A stretch of DNA of 6,298 nt, taken from Sphingobacteriales bacterium (GTDB taxonomy: Bacteria; Bacteroidota; Bacteroidia; Chitinophagales; Chitinophagaceae). A program made the translations under genes and the position numbers. Numbering within the stretch: the stretch's first letter is position 1; each line of letters begins with the position of its first letter. The stretch is taken from the NCBI GenBank assembly GCA_004294195.1, contig REAQ01000310.1, forward strand, positions 1 to 6,298, read 5' to 3'. The notes beneath the pieces were generated by a model, which saw nothing but the letters and a program-made list of their open reading frames with translations, was not told where the DNA came from and ran no database searches. Shown here piece after piece: positions 1-6,048 of the stretch.

Positions 1-84
1 AAAATCCAGGATGATACGTGTGGCCGTGAGTTTCACCTATGCAAAGCTACCAAAGAAGCCCTAGATATTTATTCAGAGATATAA
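1..84 (+). CDS. Possible 3' end of an upstream gene
   Basis: Reading frame 1 is open from the window edge for 27 codons and ends in TAA at 82-84. The translation is mixed and protein-like, with two cysteines and an ending ALDIYSEI. The other two plus frames close at 62-64 and 12-14. With so few residues no family can be named, and an open run of this length could be chance. The next gene starts 78 bp downstream, which leaves room for its own promoter. Confidence 0.25.
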   Translation, partial: KIQDDTCGREFHLCKATKEALDIYSEI

Positions 85-162
85 TTCACTACAAAGATCA
101 AGTGTATAGATTTTGAACGGGTGAATCACTAAAAGAATTTTGAGTATAAACCAACAAAACGT

Positions 163-546
163 ATGAAAAAGTTATTGCTTCTGGTGACCGTAATGCTGAT
201 GGTTTCAGCCACACAAGCCCAAAAATGGGCAGACCTCTCCGATGAACAAAAAATCTCACAGTTGCAGGATTTCAGAGCAGACAATCAAAAGTACCTTAAA
301 GAGACCCTCAAGCTTTCAGACGACCAGGTGACCGATATTGACAATGTGAATATTGCATTTCTGGCAGCGCTTGACAGGATAGACAGGTATGGAAAAGATG
401 ATGTCACCAAAGAGAAGTGGGCCAAAGTAGCTGTAGCAGCCAGATCCTCCCAACTGGATGTGATCATGGGTGCGGATAAACGTAAGAAATTCCAGGATTA
501 CGTGTCTGCGAAACTTAAAAAAGCACAGGCCGCTCAGAAAGGGTGA
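163..546 (+). CDS. Small secreted protein, Spy/CpxP-like
   Basis: The 127-residue product opens with a clear Sec signal peptide: MKK, a Leu/Val/Met core (residues 4-16) and a T-Q-A|Q cleavage site after residue 19. The mature part is about 108 residues, charged and probably all-helical. The segment LKLSDDQVTDI (about 49-59), followed by a helix and then a DVIMGADKRKKFQDYV segment, resembles the LTxEQ helix pairs of Spy/CpxP-type periplasmic proteins, which in Proteobacteria act as chaperones or envelope-stress modulators. The C-terminus is Lys/Ala-rich. The resemblance is judged by eye, so the function is inferred; the gene and its export are well supported. The start is chosen for the signal peptide. 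The leader is A-rich with no Shine-Dalgarno, as is usual in Bacteroidota. A near-match to the -7 box (TA-N3-TTTG, one base too long) lies at 107-115. A terminator follows, so it is probably a single-gene transcript. Confidence 0.88.
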   Translation: MKKLLLLVTVMLMVSATQAQKWADLSDEQKISQLQDFRADNQKYLKETLKLSDDQVTDIDNVNIAFLAALDRIDRYGKDDVTKEKWAKVAVAARSSQLDVIMGADKRKKFQDYVSAKLKKAQAAQKG

Positions 547-573
547 GACCAAAAAAAACAGGTCCAATATTTC

Positions 574-613
574 GCGCCAGGCAGATACGGCCCGGCGCTT
601 TTGAATTTTTTTT
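574..613 (+). terminator. Rho-independent terminator after the secreted-protein gene
   Basis: The arms GCGCCAGG (574-581) and CCCGGCGC (591-598) pair over eight positions with a single A-C mismatch around a 9-nt loop. A T-rich tract follows (TTTTGAATTTTTTTT, 599-613). It lies 27 bp after the stop codon, as expected of an intrinsic terminator, and separates this gene from the OmpA-type gene. Confidence 0.7.
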
Positions 614-739
614 GCATGTCTCTCTGTTCACGGCAGGGCAAATCTTCAGATTTTCTGCTGAACAGCTTCGATCATTCAGTTGAGGTTAAAAGAACCGAAA
701 TAGTAAGCCAAAACCATTCTTTATTGAACCAAACCAACC

Positions 740-1486
740 ATGAAATATACATTTTTAGCACTAGGAACAGTTTTGTTTTTGCTTTCATCCTGCGGTGCCA
801 GCAAAAAACTTGAACAGGCCAACACACAATTGAGCCAGTTGACAGAAACCAATGCGAAACAGGCACAGCAACTCACCGCCTATGAAGCAGACATCAAGCG
901 ACTGAAAGAGGAGAACATCTCGTATGGCAAAGAAGCTGAAGCGTGCCGAATCATGGAGCAGAACATCCGCGCCAAGAAACAGAAGCTGGACGAGGAACTT
1001 GCTGCAAGAGGCACATCATGGCAGCAAATAGAAGACAGAGCAGCAAAAGCTGTTACTGATCTTCGGAATGCGGGCTGTGATGTGACCTATCAAAACGGAA
1101 GATTTCATATCACCGTTCCTGAAGAGTTCACCTTCAAGTCGGGGTCAGCCACTGTGGCTCCCAAAGGAAGAGAAGCATTAAATGTGGTTGCCCAGATTAT
1201 GTATGATAATCCAGGTGTGGTTACAACAGTAGTTGGCAATACAGATGATCAGGATATGAAAGGCGCTAAAGACAATTGGTCATTGTCAACTGAAAGGGCA
1301 GGTGCCGTTGTACGTGTGCTGAGTGATGTATATAATATCAATCCGAAGCGATTGGTGGCAGCGGGAAGGAGTAAGTTTAATCCCATAGCAAGCAACGATA
1401 CACCGGAAGGAAGGGCAAGCAACAGGCGTATTGAGATCGTGATCAATCCAAGGTTTGATCGAATATTTGACCTGCTTGCTGAATAA
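740..1486 (+). CDS. OmpA-family outer-membrane lipoprotein with coiled coil
   Basis: The 248-residue protein starts with a lipoprotein signal peptide ending in the lipobox LSSC (Cys18), so it should be acylated and membrane-anchored. Residues about 22-108 are rich in Glu, Lys, Gln and Ala with heptad-like hydrophobics and look like a long coiled-coil stalk. Residues about 118-237 form an OmpA C-terminal peptidoglycan-binding domain: FKSGSATV near its start, then the exact signature N-x2-LS-x2-RA-x2-V at 179-190, and GRASNRRIEI at 224-233. The usual GHTD motif reads GNTD here (166-169), keeping the Asp but losing the His. The likely role is to tether the outer membrane to peptidoglycan, as Pal-like OmpA lipoproteins do. 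No porin barrel is present. The leader is A/C-rich without a Shine-Dalgarno, and I found no convincing promoter box in 614-739. The next gene is 30 bp away in the same direction with no terminator between, so the two are probably co-transcribed. Confidence 0.92.
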   Translation: MKYTFLALGTVLFLLSSCGASKKLEQANTQLSQLTETNAKQAQQLTAYEADIKRLKEENISYGKEAEACRIMEQNIRAKKQKLDEELAARGTSWQQIEDRAAKAVTDLRNAGCDVTYQNGRFHITVPEEFTFKSGSATVAPKGREALNVVAQIMYDNPGVVTTVVGNTDDQDMKGAKDNWSLSTERAGAVVRVLSDVYNINPKRLVAAGRSKFNPIASNDTPEGRASNRRIEIVINPRFDRIFDLLAE

Positions 1487-1516
1487 GGAACATCGTCATC
1501 GAACCATTAAAAAAGT

Positions 1517-2554
1517 ATGAAAATGAAACAATCAAAATACTTCGGATACCTCGGTGTATTGTTGGTATCGCTTTCTGTTTTGACCATGAATGCTTCTGCC
1601 CAAAATAAAAAAGGTGGCGCCCAGGCCAAGAAGCCAGCAGCACAATCTGCACAAACTGGCAGGACTTCCACCAAGCAATCTGCGTCTACGCAGCCTGCTA
1701 AGGACAGATCATCCAGCACCAACAGGACAACTAATACTAACAACGGTAACAATACCATCAACAACAACAATGTAAACGTAGACAGAAGCCGGGGTGACGT
1801 TAACATCAATGTTGACAACAGCAAGGATGTACATGTGAACAACGTACGCAATACTACGGTGCGCCCGAACAATTATCGCCCTTATACTCGTCCTCCATAT
1901 GTGTATGGTGGCTATCATTATCGTTGCTATAATCCTTATTACTATCATCCCTATAAGCCCTTCTATTGGGGACCCGTTTGGCATCCATGGGGATTCTTTG
2001 TAGCCACACTCACGGCAACGGCAATCATCGTATCATTTGCAGATGCTGATCTTCCCCCGGCGCATTGGAATGGAGAATATTATGTAATGATTCCTGCGGC
2101 CCCATCTTATATGAATGCTTATGTAAGTGCTGGTCCGGCCTGGTTTGACGAAGGGATGCCTACAACAGATGACCCAAAGGTGTTAGCAGCTGAAGAGTAT
2201 TATTACGATGAGGGTGTGTTTTACCTGAAAGGCAGCGGCGGATATACCGTGGTGGCTGCTCCGGTAGGTGGCATAGTGAAGACCATCCCATCCGGTTATG
2301 AGACCATCGTTTTAGATGATGCCGGCGGAGCGAAGAATTATTATTGGGGTGGAACATTCTATGAGAAAGTTTCTAAAGGATACAAGGTAGTGGCTCCCAC
2401 TTCCGGTGCAGTCATAGAACATATGGCCGATGGCGGTGAGGAAGTGAAAATGGGCGATGTCACCTATGTGAAGCTTGGAGAAACCTACTATCAGCCTGTT
2501 CAGGTGAACGGCAAGGCGATGTATGAAGTGATGAATGTTGAAAAAGCGAAATAA
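1517..2554 (+). CDS. Exported DUF6515-like protein with Asn-rich linker and YYY/GY repeats
   Basis: This 345-residue protein has a signal peptide (Leu/Val core about 12-24, A-S-A|Q cleavage after 28). Residues 30-75 are low-complexity (Lys, Ala, Gln, Ser, Thr); residues 69-119 are very Asn-rich with alternating N/V/D (for example NINVDN); residues 120-157 are Tyr/Pro/His-rich. Residues 158-174 are hydrophobic and could be a membrane segment or a buried hairpin. The C-terminal part (228-325) holds repeated units of the form YY-x-x-G-x-FY, GYxVVAxP and GxVI, the pattern I associate with the DUF6515 family in Bacteroidota; that name is from memory. The function is unknown, and the location is periplasmic or surface. 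The first ATG is taken as the start; ATG at 1523 would also keep the signal peptide. It follows the OmpA-type lipoprotein gene by 30 bp, suggesting a shared cell-envelope role, and is closed by a strong terminator. Confidence 0.9.
   Translation: MKMKQSKYFGYLGVLLVSLSVLTMNASAQNKKGGAQAKKPAAQSAQTGRTSTKQSASTQPAKDRSSSTNRTTNTNNGNNTINNNNVNVDRSRGDVNINVDNSKDVHVNNVRNTTVRPNNYRPYTRPPYVYGGYHYRCYNPYYYHPYKPFYWGPVWHPWGFFVATLTATAIIVSFADADLPPAHWNGEYYVMIPAAPSYMNAYVSAGPAWFDEGMPTTDDPKVLAAEEYYYDEGVFYLKGSGGYTVVAAPVGGIVKTIPSGYETIVLDDAGGAKNYYWGGTFYEKVSKGYKVVAPTSGAVIEHMADGGEEVKMGDVTYVKLGETYYQPVQVNGKAMYEVMNVEKAK
2198..2491 (+). repeat. Protein-level tandem repeats in the DUF6515-like protein
   Basis: Residues 228-266 and 275-312 are two diverged copies of one unit: YYYDEGVFY against YYWGGTFY, GYTVVAAPVGGIV against GYKVVAPTSGAVI, followed by a short acidic or Gly-rich turn. 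A third half-unit (residues 317-325) reads YVKLGETYY. The DNA itself is not an obvious repeat, so the duplication is old or kept only at protein level. It suggests a small beta-rich module repeated in series. Confidence 0.65.
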
Positions 2555-2595
2555 GCGATAAGGCTCTGATTTTTCTCATTGAAAGTGTAGAAGCA

Positions 2596-2623
2596 GTCTC
2601 CGGAGTTCCGGAGACTTTTTTTT
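2596..2623 (+). terminator. Strong rho-independent terminator ending the OmpA/DUF6515-like unit
   Basis: A perfect 8-bp stem, GTCTCCGG (2596-2603) with CCGGAGAC (2608-2615), encloses an AGTT loop and is followed at once by eight T residues (2616-2623). It lies 41 bp after the stop codon of the DUF6515-like gene. This is a textbook intrinsic terminator. Confidence 0.92.
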
Positions 2624-2714
2624 GTGTAAGATTCTAAATATCAAACAATCCTTGTATCCGTTTCCACCCTGTAAAGCTGAATTAGCCATTAATTTCACAC
2701 CTTGCTGCATACAC

Positions 2715-3919
2715 ATGGGTAAACTTTTATTCTTCGGTCTTCTTTTAGTGACCTGCACGGTAAGGGCGCAATCAGTGGATTCATTGCTGAACAGCCTTAA
2801 TGACACCGCTTCCATTAAGCGTGCTGATTTAGGTACCCAGGCCCCTATGGTCATGAATCTGAAATGGAACCAGATCCACACGTGGGAGATATTCAGCCGG
2901 GAACGGAGTTCAGGGGCGACCGATTTATGGCCTCAGGAACCTTGAACTTCAAGAATCCATGGCGATATATGTTCAGCGTCAACTTCAATGGACTGGACGC
3001 GCCGCAGGGGAAGAAATCCATCGACCTTATCGATTGGAACCTGGAGATCCCCATCGGCAAGTCCGCAGGCTGGATCACGGTGGGTAAGCAGAAAGAAGGT
3101 GTTGGGTTGGAATATGTTGCTCCCGGTACGCAGGGCTTGTTTATGGAGAGGGGCACCGGTGCGCCGATGTTCATTCGGCAAAGAAATATCGGTCTTCGCT
3201 ACTCCAATAGTGTGCTTGGTCAACGAATGACATATACCATTGGTTTCTTTAATAATTATTGGGAGACGGGAAAATCATTTTCAGACAACGGCTCGCAGAT
3301 CACGGCGAGGGTAACCGGACTTGCACGATATGTTTCAGACAGGGATCTGGTACATGTTGGGGTGGGTTTCAGACATACCGGCCCAACAGATGATAAACTC
3401 AGTTATAAAGCGAAGCCCGAGGTGAACACTGCGCCTTCGTTTATTAGTACCGGATCATTTGCGGCATCTTCTGCCAGTCTTTGGATGTTTGAAGGGATCT
3501 ATGTGAAAGGGCCGGTGATGGTGGTGGGAGAGTATTTTACGGCTGGTGTCAATAGTGAAACAGCTGGCAATCCTTCCTTTTCCTATTGGCAACTAGGCGC
3601 AGGTTTCTTTGTTACGGGGGAAAACCGGAAATACAATAGGCTTAATGGAAATCCTGGCAAGGTCATTCCTAAAAGAAATTTCAAATTCAGGAAAGGGGCA
3701 GGTCCGGGTGCCATCGAGCTCGCCTCACGATTCACCCATACCGATGGAACCGATGCGGGCATTGAAGGTGGTGATTTTAAGCGACTAACTTTTGGGATAA
3801 ATTGGTTCACCAACGCGCATTTCCGCTACACCATTAATTATGGCCTTGGTTGGTTGAATAAAGATGGTATTAAGGGTAATGTTAATATCTGGCAGTTCAG
3901 GGTGCAGTTTGAATTGTAG
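2715..3919 (+). pseudogene. Phosphate-selective porin O/P-type outer-membrane porin, frameshifted near the N-terminus
   Basis: Two frames together make one porin. The 5' part starts at ATG 2715 with a signal peptide (MGKLLFFGLLLV, cleavage near V-R-A|Q, residue 18) and runs to IHTW at 2883-2885. The rest, in the -1 frame to TAG 3917-3919, begins GDIQPGTEFRGDRF and carries a barrel-like pattern of alternating aromatic and polar residues, with motifs typical of the phosphate-selective porin O/P family: VGKQKEGVGLEY, then LFMERGTGAPMF, then RNIGLRYS. It ends in an outer-membrane-type terminal strand with a hydrophobic last residue (VQFEL). Restoring one G in the GGG run at 2884-2886 gives a continuous product of about 401 residues. 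As read, the 5' frame stops at 2943-2945, and the barrel part lacks an in-frame signal peptide and could not be exported. The cause may be a true mutation or a missed homopolymer base. The leader has no Shine-Dalgarno. Substrate specificity cannot be told from sequence. Confidence 0.85.
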
Positions 3920-3937
3920 GACAAATGTTTGAGATAC

Positions 3938-3964
3938 AAAAAACGCTTGTCTGTAGCGTTTTTT
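3938..3964 (+). terminator. Symmetrical intrinsic terminator after the porin
   Basis: A perfect 10-bp inverted repeat, AAAAAACGCT (3938-3947) and AGCGTTTTTT (3955-3964), flanks a 7-nt loop TGTCTGT. Because it has A on one side and T on the other it could also stop transcription from the minus strand. Only the four central pairs are GC-containing, so its strength is moderate. It starts 18 bp after the porin stop codon. Confidence 0.8.
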
Positions 3965-3965
3965 C

Positions 3966-3973
3966 TACATTTG
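3966..3973 (+). promoter_or_regulatory. Bacteroidota-type promoter (-7 box TACATTTG) of the regulator gene
   Basis: TACATTTG matches the Bacteroidota housekeeping -7 consensus TAnnTTTG exactly. It lies 24 bp before the ATG at 3998, giving a predicted transcript start near 3980 and a leader of about 18 nt. A TTG at 3947-3949, inside the preceding terminator, could serve as the -33 element with a rather short 16-bp spacer. The match to consensus is seen directly; use as a promoter is inferred. Confidence 0.6.
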
Positions 3974-3997
3974 GGTCAACACCCTGGGCATTATTGC

Positions 3998-5212
3998 ATG
4001 GATAAACCTGAAGACCTTTTCTTTTTCCTGGTATTCTTTTCCGGAATGCTTGGGGGAATTGTAGCTTTTATACTTTGTTTTGTCAACCAGACAAACAGTT
4101 TTTCATCAAGATTACTTGCGGGATTCCTGATCACATTTTCCCTGTTTGCAGTGAATTTTTCGCTGATGACCACAAGCTTTTTCACCAGAGCACCTTCTTT
4201 GTGGCGGGTGGTGGGGTTTGCGTCATTTTGTTATGCTCCGCTGGCCTATCTGTATGTGAAATCTATTCTGCAGCAAAGCTATCGGTTCAGGAAATTGGAT
4301 TTGTTGTTGTTTGTACCCGCCCTGCTTCATCCGATCTCTTTCATTCCATTTTTCCTCAAACCCACATCGGAAAAAATTGCATTTATTCAATTGGTAGCGC
4401 AAGAACCGTATAGAACCGCATTAGAGGAAGAGAGTTTCCTGCCCCCAGGTTCGCACTATTTCATTCGGTTGATCATGGGGATTCTTTTGCTGGTTTCACA
4501 GGTTGCCTTGTTGCGGAAATGGAAGAAAAAGCATGGTGAAACGATGCTCAAAGAACAGCAGAACAGGGATATGTTCCGATGGCTGGTCAGGTTTACCATC
4601 GTGATGGGCATTTACTGGCTGCTTATTGTTGCAGAAAGTATTTACCATGCAAGTCCTTCCGGCCAGTTGGTTAATACCCTCATTTTCACCATTTCAGGCA
4701 CCATATTCTTTGTTTGTATTTACTTGATGATGCAGCCATCGATCCTGTATGGCATTAAAGGTTGGCGTCTACCGAAGTTGTCCGAGGAAGTGCCGATACA
4801 AATTCCTGAAGAGGATCAAGAGGAAAAGGAGAGCAGAAGGCATACGCTGAGTTTTGAACAAGGGCAGCATTACAAACTACTATTGGAAACACATTTACAT
4901 ACAAAGGAGCCTTTCCGAAAAGCCGGATATAGCCTCACGGATCTGTCTCACGAATTACATATCCCACCCCATCAACTGTCTGCCTTCATCAACCAGGAAT
5001 ATGCCAAAAACTTCAGTGAACTTATCAACGGATACCGGATCGATTATCTGATCCGGCGAAGCAAGGAGTCCGATGATTTTAATCAATTCACCCTTGAAGC
5101 CATCAGTAAGGACGCCGGTTTCAATTCTCGAGCTACTTTCATTTTGGCTGCCAAAAAGCACACTGGCAAGACTCCTTCTGAACTTTTCAGGAGCAAATTG
5201 GTTAAGGAATGA
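3998..5212 (+). CDS. Membrane-bound AraC-family transcriptional regulator
   Basis: The 404-residue protein has about seven predicted membrane segments (roughly 7-29, 38-59, 70-90, 100-120, 153-172, 192-215 and 224-245), then an acidic linker (262-280) and a C-terminal AraC DNA-binding domain (about 290-400). The first helix-turn-helix is near 312-332 (SLTDLSHELHIPPHQLSAFI), then a linker helix FSELINGYRIDYLI (339-352), then the second at 366-388 with GFNSRATF and the family ending HTGKTPSE. This layout, a multi-pass sensor fused to an AraC output domain, is common in Bacteroidota; the membrane part presumably senses a ligand or envelope state while the DNA-binding part stays cytoplasmic. Ligand and targets are unknown. 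I chose ATG 3998 rather than an in-frame TTG at 3929 because the longer form would run through the terminator and promoter and add an unlikely N-terminus. It follows the porin in the same direction but has its own promoter. Confidence 0.93.
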   Translation: MDKPEDLFFFLVFFSGMLGGIVAFILCFVNQTNSFSSRLLAGFLITFSLFAVNFSLMTTSFFTRAPSLWRVVGFASFCYAPLAYLYVKSILQQSYRFRKLDLLLFVPALLHPISFIPFFLKPTSEKIAFIQLVAQEPYRTALEEESFLPPGSHYFIRLIMGILLLVSQVALLRKWKKKHGETMLKEQQNRDMFRWLVRFTIVMGIYWLLIVAESIYHASPSGQLVNTLIFTISGTIFFVCIYLMMQPSILYGIKGWRLPKLSEEVPIQIPEEDQEEKESRRHTLSFEQGQHYKLLLETHLHTKEPFRKAGYSLTDLSHELHIPPHQLSAFINQEYAKNFSELINGYRIDYLIRRSKESDDFNQFTLEAISKDAGFNSRATFILAAKKHTGKTPSELFRSKLVKE

Positions 5213-5294
5213 TAAGTCAAAAATTGATCAACTCACACTTGAATTATTATTCTCAGATATTCACCTTCGCACTTCTCTCTTTGCCTTCTCCCTA

Positions 5295-5930
5295 TTAATG
5301 AAGTTCCGTCAGCAACCTCCGGAAACTCCGGTCTTCTATCTGCTCCACGGCTTGTTCCCGCAATAAGTCCGTAGGGCGAAACGCAAATCCCTTTCCTGCA
5401 CTCTGCATCATACAGAAGTCATCCATACTGTCGCCCACTGCAATGCAGTTTTCCGGCGCCACATTGTATTTTTTACATGCAGCCTGCATCGCATGGGTTT
5501 TGCAATATCCATGTGCACACAATGGATCTGCAGATGCGAAAAAGTAAGATGGTAATTGCACTTCTCCAGTAGCACGTCCTTCTACATACTCCAGTTTGTG
5601 CGCCATACTAAAGTCGGCCTTCAGTTGTTGTTTTACATAGTTGGTGATCAACAGGTAGCTATTGCTGATGATACCCACAATAAATTCTTCTTGTTTATAC
5701 GCGTCAACTATTTCGCGGATGTCTTGAACCATGGGGATGCTTTCTGCAACTTCCAACAGTTCATCCATCGATCTCCCTTTTAGTAGTCTTCCGATGCGCT
5801 TGGTAAGGATGATGGGATCTTTTTCTTTCTGCCGCAGTTCCATGAGCTGATCCTTGAAGCCAAACAGATCTGCACATCTGTCGATGAATCTTCCTTCCAG
5901 TATCGTATTGTCCATATCGAAAACGATCAT
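5295..5930 (-). CDS. HAD-superfamily phosphatase, SerB-like (HAD-IB)
   Basis: The 211-residue protein shows all four HAD motifs. Motif I is DMDNT with nucleophile Asp5 and acid/base Asp7; motif II is Ser89 in GIISNS; motif III is Lys144 in YCKTHAM; motif IV is GDSMDD at 166-171, whose acidic residues bind Mg2+. The helical stretch between motifs I and II (about 12-80) fits the C1 cap of the phosphoserine-phosphatase group, and the AGKGFAF segment after motif IV matches SerB's AGxGIAF. It is therefore a cytoplasmic phosphomonoesterase; phosphoserine is possible but not shown. The start at 5930 gives a normal length with motif I at the N-terminus, and TGA lies in frame 21 nt upstream. No Shine-Dalgarno precedes it; instead a GC-rich hairpin does, which is unusual here. 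It converges with the regulator gene, with 82 bp between their ends and no clear terminator. Confidence 0.93.
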   Translation of the reverse strand: MIVFDMDNTILEGRFIDRCADLFGFKDQLMELRQKEKDPIILTKRIGRLLKGRSMDELLEVAESIPMVQDIREIVDAYKQEEFIVGIISNSYLLITNYVKQQLKADFSMAHKLEYVEGRATGEVQLPSYFFASADPLCAHGYCKTHAMQAACKKYNVAPENCIAVGDSMDDFCMMQSAGKGFAFRPTDLLREQAVEQIEDRSFRRLLTELH

Positions 5931-6018
5931 GCGCCGATGCTGTGCCAGTCAGTTCCAGGAATGGCACAGCGACGCTGGCAGCGATGAAGGTGCAGTAAAG
6001 CAAGCGGTTCAAGATCAT
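5761..6018 (-). other. Out-of-frame ORF with signal-peptide-like start upstream of the phosphatase
   Basis: An ATG at 6018 opens 85 codons on the minus strand in a frame different from the phosphatase. Its first 29 residues look like a Sec signal peptide: MILNRLLY, a hydrophobic Ala/Val/Phe core, and A-S-A before residue 30. A strong Shine-Dalgarno lies 5 nt upstream. After about residue 29 the ORF enters the phosphatase gene in the wrong frame, and its translation (many Arg, His, Ser) is clearly a shadow. The start may be a leader peptide, the relic of a secreted protein, or an N-terminal extension of the phosphatase put out of register by one base. I do not claim a full-length gene. Confidence 0.2.
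5939..5970. repeat. Perfect 9-bp inverted repeat upstream of the phosphatase
   Basis: GCTGTGCCA (5939-5947) and TGGCACAGC (5962-5970) are exact reverse complements separated by 14 nt. Inside the loop a smaller palindrome TTCC-A-GGAA (5953-5961) touches the right arm. The repeat ends 8 nt before the phosphatase ATG on the minus strand. It could be an operator-like site or an RNA hairpin affecting initiation. No T tract follows on either side, so it is not a standard terminator. Confidence 0.6.
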
Positions 6019-6023
6019 GTCGA

Positions 6024-6030
6024 CCTCCCC
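6024..6030 (-). promoter_or_regulatory. Strong Shine-Dalgarno (GGGGAGG) before ATG 6018
   Basis: On the minus strand GGGGAGG lies 5 nt before the ATG at 6018, containing GGAGG at a good spacing. None of the other genes in this window has such a site, so it stands out. It would support translation of the signal-peptide-like ORF if that stretch is transcribed. Confidence 0.4.
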
Positions 6031-6048
6031 TATGTTACGTCTGTGGTC

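Noticed and set aside
676..707. TTG-N18-TAGTAAGC as a promoter for the OmpA-type gene
   Set aside because: The -7 half matches TAnnTTTG only at its first two bases, too poor to support a call.
601..813. Plus-strand ORF of 70 codons ahead of the OmpA-type gene
   Set aside because: It begins in the terminator T tract and overlaps the lipoprotein gene in another frame, with no protein-like features.
1507..1872. Leucine-rich ORF on the minus strand
   Set aside because: It is the antisense reading of the Asn/Thr-rich linker of the DUF6515-like gene; the hydrophobicity is a product of that codon composition.
2622..2714. Longer N-terminus for the porin from TTG 2622
   Set aside because: The TTG lies at the end of the preceding terminator's T tract, and the extra residues would bury the signal peptide that starts at 2715.
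2880..2890. Programmed -1 ribosomal frameshift in the porin
   Set aside because: There is no slippery X-XXY-YYZ heptamer at the junction, and I know of no porin that uses recoding. A lost G is simpler.
3929..3997. N-terminal extension of the AraC regulator from TTG 3929
   Set aside because: It would translate through the terminator hairpin and the TAnnTTTG box, and the added residues do not resemble a regulator N-terminus. ATG 3998 sits just after the predicted transcript start.
5213..5294. Shared terminator between the convergent regulator and phosphatase genes
   Set aside because: The only palindrome is the short TTGATCAA at 5223-5230, too weak to call on either strand.
5310..5340. CTCCGG repeats resembling the terminator at 2596-2615
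   Set aside because: They are direct repeats inside the phosphatase coding sequence with no T tract; the resemblance is probably chance.
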